Shown here in pieces: positions 58,787 through 64,000 of a stretch of 64,000 nt of DNA. The DNA is taken from NCBI RefSeq assembly GCF_024171765.1, contig NZ_JAMTCI010000001.1, positions 1,892,557 to 1,956,556 on the forward strand, given 5' to 3'. Under the pieces are notes generated by a model, which was given only the letters and a program-made list of their open reading frames with translations, made no database searches and was not told where the DNA came from. The position numbers and the translations under genes were made by a program. This stretch comes from Williamsia deligens. Its GTDB lineage: Bacteria; Actinomycetota; Actinomycetes; Mycobacteriales; Mycobacteriaceae. The first letter of the stretch is position 1. Every line of letters begins with the position of its first letter.

Positions 58787-61252
58787 ATGAGCGTGCGTGA
58801 CCAGGTGTTCAACAAAGCCCAGGCCATCGTCCCGATGCAGCGTCAGATCCAGGGTCTGCACCTGTATCAGCGCGCCAAGAAGCGTGTGGTCGGCGACGAC
58901 CAGCCGCATTTCACCGAGTCCGCGATCCCGGACGTGTCGGAGCTGGATCTGACCCAGATCGACGTCAGCGACCCGTTCCTGTGGCGTCAGGGTCAGTGGG
59001 AGCCGTACTTCCGTCGCCTGCGCGACGAGGCACCGGTGCACTTCCAGTCCACCAGCCCGTTCGGCCCGTTCTGGTCGGTCACCCGCTACGACGACATCGT
59101 CACGGTGGACAAGGACTTCGAGACCTTCTCCGCCGAGCCGCAGATCATCCTCGGTGCACCGCCCGAGGGTCTCGACATCGAGATGTTCATCGCGATGGAC
59201 CCACCGCGGCACGACCAGCAGCGCGGCGCGGTGCAGGGCGTCGTCGCCCCGCAGAACCTCGAGGAGATGGAGGGCCTGATCCGCTCGCGGGTCCGGGAGG
59301 TCCTCGACGAGCTGCCGACCGACGAGCCCTTCGACTGGGTCGATCGGGTCAGCATCGAGCTGACCTCGCGCATGCTCGCGACGCTGCTGGACTTCCCCTA
59401 CGAGGAGCGCCGCAAGCTGGTCGAGTGGACTGACCTGGTCGCCGCCAGTGCGTCGGCGACCGGCGGGTCCACCGACACCGATGCGGCGTACCGGGCGGCG
59501 GCCGAGGCCGCGCAGAGCTTCAGCGCCCTGTGGCACGACAAGGCCGCCCGCCTCAAGGCCGGCGAGAAGCCCGGGTACGACCTCATCACGCTGATGCAGA
59601 TGTCCGAGGACACCAAGGACCTGATCGAGCGTCCGATGGAGTTCCTGGGCAACATCGTCCTGCTCGTCATCGGCGGCAACGACACCACCCGCAACTCGAT
59701 GACCGGCGGGCTGTTGGCGCTCAACCAGTTCCCCGAGGAGTTCGACCGCCTCCGCGCCGACCCCGGTCTCGTGCCGAAGATGGTGCACGAGATCCTGCGC
59801 TGGCAGACGCCGCTGGCCTATATGCGTCGCATCGCCACCCGCGACACCGTCCTGAACGGCCAGTTCATCCGCAAGGGTGACAAGGTCGTGATGTGGTACG
59901 CCTCGGCCAACCGCGACAAGCGGACGTTCGCCGATCCCGACAGCTTCGTGATCGACCGGCGCAACGCTCGGCACCACCTCGCCTTCGGGATCGGGACGCA
60001 TCGGTGCATGGGCAGTCGTCTGGCGGAGATGCAGCTTCGGATCCTGTGGGAGGAGCTCCTCGCCCGCTTCGACGACATCGAGGTGCTCGCCGAGCCGACG
60101 CGCGTGCAGTCGAACTTCGTGCGGGGCTACAGCTCGATGATGGTGACCGTCACGCCCAAGGGCGCCCAACGGCGTGAGCGTGGCACCTACCGGGCGGAGG
60201 TCCAGGAGTGTCGTCGACGGGAGGCCGCCGACGCCACCCCGGCGGCGACCACCCCGACTGCGAGCACTGCAGCCGCCACGACACCGAAACGCGGACGACG
60301 CACCCCGACCAGGGTGCTCGACCTCCAGGTGACCGGACGGCGCACGGCGGCAGAGGGTGTCGTGGAGCTGACTCTCACCGATCCCGCGGGCGGGTCACTG
60401 CCCGAGTGGGCTCCCGGCGCGCACGCCGAACTCCTCCTGAGCCCGGGACTGACGAGGCACTACTCGCTGTGCGGCGACCCGGCCGATCGGTCGATGTGGA
60501 CGGTCGCGGTGCTGAGGGAACAGGACAGTCGCGGGGGTTCGGCGTTCGTCCACGACGAGCTGTCGGAGGGGGCCGCCGTGCAGGTGACGGGGCCGCGCAA
60601 CCACTTCGCGCTCGTCCCGTCGCCGCGCTACCTGTTCATCGCCGGCGGTATCGGCATCACGCCCATCCGCACGATGATCGCCGCGGCACAGGCCGCCGGC
60701 GCGGAGTGGAGCCTGGTGTACTGCGGCCGCTCCCGCTCGACGATGGCGTTCGTCGACGAGTTCAAGGGCGACGACAGGGTGACGGTCTGGGCGCGTGACG
60801 AGCACGAGAACCGCCTCGACCTCGACGCCCTTCTCGGCGAGCCCCGATCCGACACCCTCGTCTACTGCTGCGGACCCGTCGGTCTCATCGACGCCGTTGA
60901 GAAGAAGTGCGCGTCGTGGCCCGACGAGAGCCTGCATCTCGAGCGGTTCGTCGCCACGCAGGTCGAGGCACCCGAGGGTGCACTGGACTCCTTCGAGATC
61001 GAGTGCACCGAATCGGGTGTGACCGTCACCGTGCCCGAGGGGACGTCGATGTTCGACGCGGTCGAAGAGGCCGGTGTCGACGTCATGGGGTCGTGCATGG
61101 AGGGGATCTGCGGCACCTGTCAGGCCGAGGTCCTCGACGGGACCCCAGACCACCGCGACTCGGTGCTGACGCGGGCCGAACGGGAACGCGGTGACACCGT
61201 GATGCTCTGCGTGTCGAGGTCACTGTCGAAGAAGCTGGTGCTCGACCTGTAG
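58787..61252 (+). CDS. CYP153-type cytochrome P450 fused to FMN/2Fe-2S reductase
   Basis: 821-aa self-sufficient monooxygenase. Residues ~1-450 are a P450 with CYP153 (alkane/fatty-acid terminal hydroxylase) character: FIAMDPPRHDQQR, IELTSRMLATLLDFP, oxygen-binding GGNDTTRNSMTGG (296-308), EILR (E335/R338) and heme Cys407 in FGIGTHRCMG. An Ala/Thr/Pro-rich linker (~475-500) follows. The C-terminus is a phthalate-dioxygenase-reductase-like unit: FMN motif RHYSLCG (from 557), NAD motif GGIGITPI (from 620), plant-type 2Fe-2S cysteines 770, 775, 778 and 808. I chose ATG 58787; an ATG 51 nt upstream lacks homology. CYP153 enzymes normally use separate ferredoxin and reductase; the heme part is not CYP116B-like. 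Confidence 0.92.
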   Translation: MSVRDQVFNKAQAIVPMQRQIQGLHLYQRAKKRVVGDDQPHFTESAIPDVSELDLTQIDVSDPFLWRQGQWEPYFRRLRDEAPVHFQSTSPFGPFWSVTRYDDIVTVDKDFETFSAEPQIILGAPPEGLDIEMFIAMDPPRHDQQRGAVQGVVAPQNLEEMEGLIRSRVREVLDELPTDEPFDWVDRVSIELTSRMLATLLDFPYEERRKLVEWTDLVAASASATGGSTDTDAAYRAAAEAAQSFSALWHDKAARLKAGEKPGYDLITLMQMSEDTKDLIERPMEFLGNIVLLVIGGNDTTRNSMTGGLLALNQFPEEFDRLRADPGLVPKMVHEILRWQTPLAYMRRIATRDTVLNGQFIRKGDKVVMWYASANRDKRTFADPDSFVIDRRNARHHLAFGIGTHRCMGSRLAEMQLRILWEELLARFDDIEVLAEPTRVQSNFVRGYSSMMVTVTPKGAQRRERGTYRAEVQECRRREAADATPAATTPTASTAAATTPKRGRRTPTRVLDLQVTGRRTAAEGVVELTLTDPAGGSLPEWAPGAHAELLLSPGLTRHYSLCGDPADRSMWTVAVLREQDSRGGSAFVHDELSEGAAVQVTGPRNHFALVPSPRYLFIAGGIGITPIRTMIAAAQAAGAEWSLVYCGRSRSTMAFVDEFKGDDRVTVWARDEHENRLDLDALLGEPRSDTLVYCCGPVGLIDAVEKKCASWPDESLHLERFVATQVEAPEGALDSFEIECTESGVTVTVPEGTSMFDAVEEAGVDVMGSCMEGICGTCQAEVLDGTPDHRDSVLTRAERERGDTVMLCVSRSLSKKLVLDL

Positions 61253-61263
61253 GGGACGCGAGG

Positions 61264-61821
61264 TCAGGCGAACCCGCGGACCACCCGGTCGATGCGGCGC
61301 ACCGCCTCGTCCACGTCCACCGTGGGCTGCAGGAGGTGACTCATCGTCAGTCGCACCACGGAGTCGACGAGCCCCTCGGGCACCGTGTCGCCGAGGAGTG
61401 ACTCGAGGGCGCCGGTCGCCTGACCCAGCACGGCGTCGGGGTTCACGGTGAGCAGCGCGAGAAGGCCGGAGTCATGCCCCGGCCGGAGGACGGCGGCGAG
61501 TGCGGCGTTGGACCGACCGTGTTCCAGCACACCGCGCACCGCGGCGGAGACGCCCTTCTCGAACTCGTCGGGATGTGCCTCCAGGCCGGTGCGCACCCGC
61601 TCCAGGAAGCGGTCGACCTCGCGGTGCACCACCGCGTTGCCGAGCTCCTCCCTGGTGCCGACCTCCTTGTAGAGGCTCTGCCTGGGGACGCCGGACCGCT
61701 TCGCCACGGCGGTCATGCTCAGACCGTCCCACCCCTGCTCGGTGATGATCTCCACCGACGCGTCGAGGACCCGGTCGAGACGCAGAGCCCGCATCTCGGC
61801 GTAGAAGTCGGGCGCGCTCAC
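61264..61821 (-). CDS. TetR-family regulator of the hydroxylation cassette
   Basis: 185-aa regulator. Helix-turn-helix GLSMTAVAKRSGVPRQSLYK (about residues 36-55), then a divergent C-terminal ligand domain. Its stop is 11 bp from that of the convergent P450 gene. Probably controls the P450 and/or the GMC gene; the ligand may be an alkane-derived alcohol or acid. Confidence 0.85.
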   Translation of the reverse strand: MSAPDFYAEMRALRLDRVLDASVEIITEQGWDGLSMTAVAKRSGVPRQSLYKEVGTREELGNAVVHREVDRFLERVRTGLEAHPDEFEKGVSAAVRGVLEHGRSNAALAAVLRPGHDSGLLALLTVNPDAVLGQATGALESLLGDTVPEGLVDSVVRLTMSHLLQPTVDVDEAVRRIDRVVRGFA

Positions 61822-61894
61822 GGACAGAGCGTAGAGCAGCGGGGGCGCGTACTCGCGACGGCCGATGCCGCCGGCCGGGTGCGGCGGCCGAGCG

Positions 61895-63505
61895 TCAGAC
61901 CGACGCGCGGATCAGGTCGGCGGCCTTCTCGCCGATCATGATGGCCGGCGCGTTCGTGTGGCCGCGGACGATCACCGGCATCACCGACGCGTCGGCGACG
62001 CGCAGTCCGGTCACCCCGCGGACACGGAGTTCGGGATCGACCACGGAGCTGTCGTCGGTGCCCATCCGGCAGGTGCCCACCGGGTGGTACAGCGTCTGGG
62101 TGTCGGTGTTGACGGCGGCGTCGATCACCTCGTCGAGGCTGGGTGACCCGTCCAGCGCCGGCCGGAGCCAGCGGTCGCCCATCACACCGCTCAGGGGTGC
62201 GGTCTCGGCGATGCGGACGCACAGCTCGACGCCCGCGTTCAGCGTCGCGCGATCCAGCCCGTCGGGGTCGGACAGATAGCGCGGGTCGATCGCCGGCGGC
62301 GCCAGCGGATCGCTCGCCGCGAGGCGGACCGTCCCGGTGCTGCGCGGCTGCTGCAGCACCGCGGCGATGGTGATGCCGTCCTCGGCGACCTCGGCGAGGC
62401 CCTCACCGAGGAACGACGCGGGGACGAACAGGACCTCGACGTCGGCGAGGTCGCTCTCGGGGGCGAGCCCGCTCTGCACGAACCCGTAGCACTCGGCGAC
62501 GTTCGAGGTGAGCAGCCCGCGACGACGCAGGAGGTAGTTCGCGAGCGACGGCAGCTTGGTCGCGTGGAACAGGGTGGTCTCGTCGGTGTTCTTCGTGATG
62601 CCCGCGGCGAGGTGGTCGCGCATGTGCGACCCGACGTCGGGGCGGTCGGCGACGACGTCGATGCCGAAGTGCCGCAGGTGCTCGGCGTCGCCGATGCCGG
62701 AGTTCATCAGCACCTGGGGACTGTTCACCGCACCGCCGCAGAGCACGACCTCGCGCCGGGCGTGGATCTGTCGACGGCTGCCGTTCTCGATGACCTCGAC
62801 GCCCGTCGCGCGCGTGCCGTCGACGAGGATGCGGGTCACGTGGGCGCCCGTGTGGAGGTCGAGGTTCGGTCGCTTGACCGCGGTGCGCAAGTAGGCGTCG
62901 GCGGTGCTCCACCGCGCCCCGCGTTTCTGGGTGACGGTGATCCGCGAGAAGCCATGCGGCACCGCGGTGTTGGGCGGCACCGTGGGGTATCCGAGTTTGC
63001 CGACGGCGGCGAGGAAGAGGTCGTCGAGGGGACTGGGACTTCGCTGTTCGGAGATCTCCATGGGCCCGCCGTGCCCGTGGTCGGGATCGTCGGACCAGGG
63101 CGCGTTCTCGATGCGGCGGTAGTACTCGACGGCCTCGTCGTAGGACCACTGCCCTCCTGCCGCGGCTGCCCAGGCGTCGTAGTCGGCGCGGAACCCGCGC
63201 ACCCACATCATCGCGTTCAGCGAGCTCGACCCGCCGAGCGTCTTGCCGCGAGGCCAGTAGATGGCTCGCTGCTTGAGTTCGGGTTGGTCGACGGTGAAGT
63301 AGTCCCAGTCGACGTCGGACCGGAAGAGCTGCGCGAAGGCGGCGGGGATGTGGATGTACTTGTCCTTGTCGGGGCCACCGGCCTCCAGGAGCGTCACGTG
63401 GGTCCCGGCGTCCTCGGTGAGGCGCGCTGCGATGACCGCGCCCGCGGATCCGGCGCCGACGACGATCACATCGGTTGTGGGGGCGGGCGTCTCCGGTGTG
63501 CTCAT
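61895..63505 (-). CDS. GMC-family alcohol dehydrogenase/oxidase (AlkJ/choline dehydrogenase-like)
   Basis: 536-aa FAD-dependent glucose-methanol-choline oxidoreductase. FAD motif [15 protein letters not shown] at the N-terminus, GMC signature 1 ([21 protein letters not shown]), and the active-site His in [12 protein letters not shown] near the C-terminus, followed by [20 protein letters not shown]. It would oxidise the alcohol made by the neighbouring P450 to an aldehyde; AlkJ does this in alkane pathways. The specificity is inferred from context. Confidence 0.9.
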   Translation of the reverse strand: MSTPETPAPTTDVIVVGAGSAGAVIAARLTEDAGTHVTLLEAGGPDKDKYIHIPAAFAQLFRSDVDWDYFTVDQPELKQRAIYWPRGKTLGGSSSLNAMMWVRGFRADYDAWAAAAGGQWSYDEAVEYYRRIENAPWSDDPDHGHGGPMEISEQRSPSPLDDLFLAAVGKLGYPTVPPNTAVPHGFSRITVTQKRGARWSTADAYLRTAVKRPNLDLHTGAHVTRILVDGTRATGVEVIENGSRRQIHARREVVLCGGAVNSPQVLMNSGIGDAEHLRHFGIDVVADRPDVGSHMRDHLAAGITKNTDETTLFHATKLPSLANYLLRRRGLLTSNVAECYGFVQSGLAPESDLADVEVLFVPASFLGEGLAEVAEDGITIAAVLQQPRSTGTVRLAASDPLAPPAIDPRYLSDPDGLDRATLNAGVELCVRIAETAPLSGVMGDRWLRPALDGSPSLDEVIDAAVNTDTQTLYHPVGTCRMGTDDSSVVDPELRVRGVTGLRVADASVMPVIVRGHTNAPAIMIGEKAADLIRASV

Positions 63506-63514
63506 GTGTGGACC

Positions 63515-64000
63515 CTAGGGCGACGGGGCCGTCCGTCGGGGCGGTTCGGACGCAGCTGGGTCGGACGCGATCGGTTCGAGACCCGAGACCATCTCGCACG
63601 CCCGCACGAACGGCCCGACGAACGCGGTGGGCTCCAGCACACAGCAGGCGTGTCCCGCGGGGACGTCGACGCGGACGGCCCCCGGGATGCCGTCCAGCAG
63701 GAGCTGCTGGCGGGACGGGGGAACCACACGGTCCGCGGTCGTCAGACAGACGGCGGTGGGGACGGCGATGTCCGACAACCACTCCCGCGAGTCGAACTGG
63801 CCGAGCCCGTCACCGATCTCGTCCATCCGCGACAACCGGCCCGACCGCACCTGTCGCAGAGCCCACGCACCGTCGGCCAGGCCCTTCTCGTCGAGGGCCT
63901 CACTCGGCAGTCCCGGCAGGCGGTGCACAAGGTGCCTCGTGACGAGTCGCGTGACGCCGTCGAGTGCGCGGTGCCCGCTGGTGCGGTTGCCGAAGAACGG
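63515..64000 (-). CDS. Alpha/beta hydrolase, N-terminus cut by window edge
   Basis: The open frame enters from the right edge (161 residues seen) with PFFGNRTSGHRALDGVTRLV. Acid residue likely Asp in TTADRVVPP and catalytic His in VPAGHACCVLEP; the nucleophile elbow is outside the window. It lies 9 bp downstream-to-upstream of the GMC gene in the same direction, probably in the same operon. Substrate unknown. Confidence 0.75.
   Translation of the reverse strand, partial: PFFGNRTSGHRALDGVTRLVTRHLVHRLPGLPSEALDEKGLADGAWALRQVRSGRLSRMDEIGDGLGQFDSREWLSDIAVPTAVCLTTADRVVPPSRQQLLLDGIPGAVRVDVPAGHACCVLEPTAFVGPFVRACEMVSGLEPIASDPAASEPPRRTAPSP

Noticed and set aside
58787-61252. Calling the P450 fusion an ordinary CYP116B (P450RhF) enzyme
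   Set aside because: The reductase part fits, but the heme-domain motifs and spacing match CYP153 better than CYP116B.

Overview
The window is high-GC, densely packed actinobacterial DNA, most likely from a mycolic-acid-containing genus of the Mycobacteriales such as Gordonia, Williamsia, Rhodococcus or a relative. The evidence is the mycobacterial-type fabG4-fadA2 pair with a fadE5-like gene, a block matching my memory of M. tuberculosis Rv0535-Rv0541c order, a WS/DGAT acyltransferase, IdeR/DmdR-type iron boxes, and many GTG starts with 4-nt stop/start overlaps. I cannot fix the genus from the sequence alone. No rRNA, tRNA, CRISPR array, insertion sequence or prophage was seen.

Region 1 (1-2.5 kb): fabG4 (cut by the window edge) diverges from fadA2 across a palindromic operator. 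A close variant of that palindrome lies in front of the fadE5-like gene 50 kb away.

Region 2 (2.5-42.5 kb): a siderophore locus. An iron-box promoter leads a ferri-siderophore utilisation operon (siderophore-interacting reductase, two FecCD permeases, ATPase). After an unrelated 5.7 kb island come an Fmt-like formyltransferase, MbtH, a two-subunit ABC exporter, one giant six-module NRPS of 7545 aa, a lipoprotein siderophore-binding protein, an aspartate 1-decarboxylase (PanD) and an ornithine N5-monooxygenase. Reading the adenylation codes by hand gives formyl-hydroxy-Orn (D), beta-Ala, hydroxy-Orn (D), Thr (D), hydroxy-Orn (L), and a Gly-like sixth module. The first five match the published structure of exochelin MS of Mycobacterium smegmatis in identity, order and stereochemistry. 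PanD would supply the beta-alanine, the monooxygenase the hydroxyornithine and the formyltransferase the N-formyl group. Five iron boxes indicate IdeR/DmdR control. The sixth module is unexplained by exochelin MS.

The island inside the locus (6.4-12.1 kb) holds a DksA-type zinc-finger protein, an NmrA-like reductase with an ECF41-type sigma factor and a matching promoter, an MFS drug exporter with its TetR repressor, and a tandem pair of small membrane proteins separated by a 38-bp perfect palindrome.

Region 3 (42.5-50.8 kb): a von Willebrand A protein with an apparent 1-nt frameshift, a polysaccharide deacetylase-like protein, MTA phosphorylase plus a sugar epimerase, a membrane glycosyltransferase-like protein, a GT2/DUF2064/methyltransferase operon and an SDR dehydrogenase.

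Region 4 (50.8-57.2 kb): a PPOX flavin reductase between two related hairpins, a FadE5-like acyl-CoA dehydrogenase, a feoA-feoB-NifU-like ferrous iron operon and endonuclease IV.

Region 5 (57.2-64 kb): a WS/DGAT wax ester/triacylglycerol synthase, then a probable alkane or fatty-acid hydroxylation cassette. Its main gene encodes a CYP153-type P450 fused in one chain to an FMN/2Fe-2S reductase. A TetR repressor, a GMC alcohol dehydrogenase and an alpha/beta hydrolase (cut by the edge) follow. The two best leads are the six-module exochelin-type assembly line and the natural CYP153-reductase fusion.
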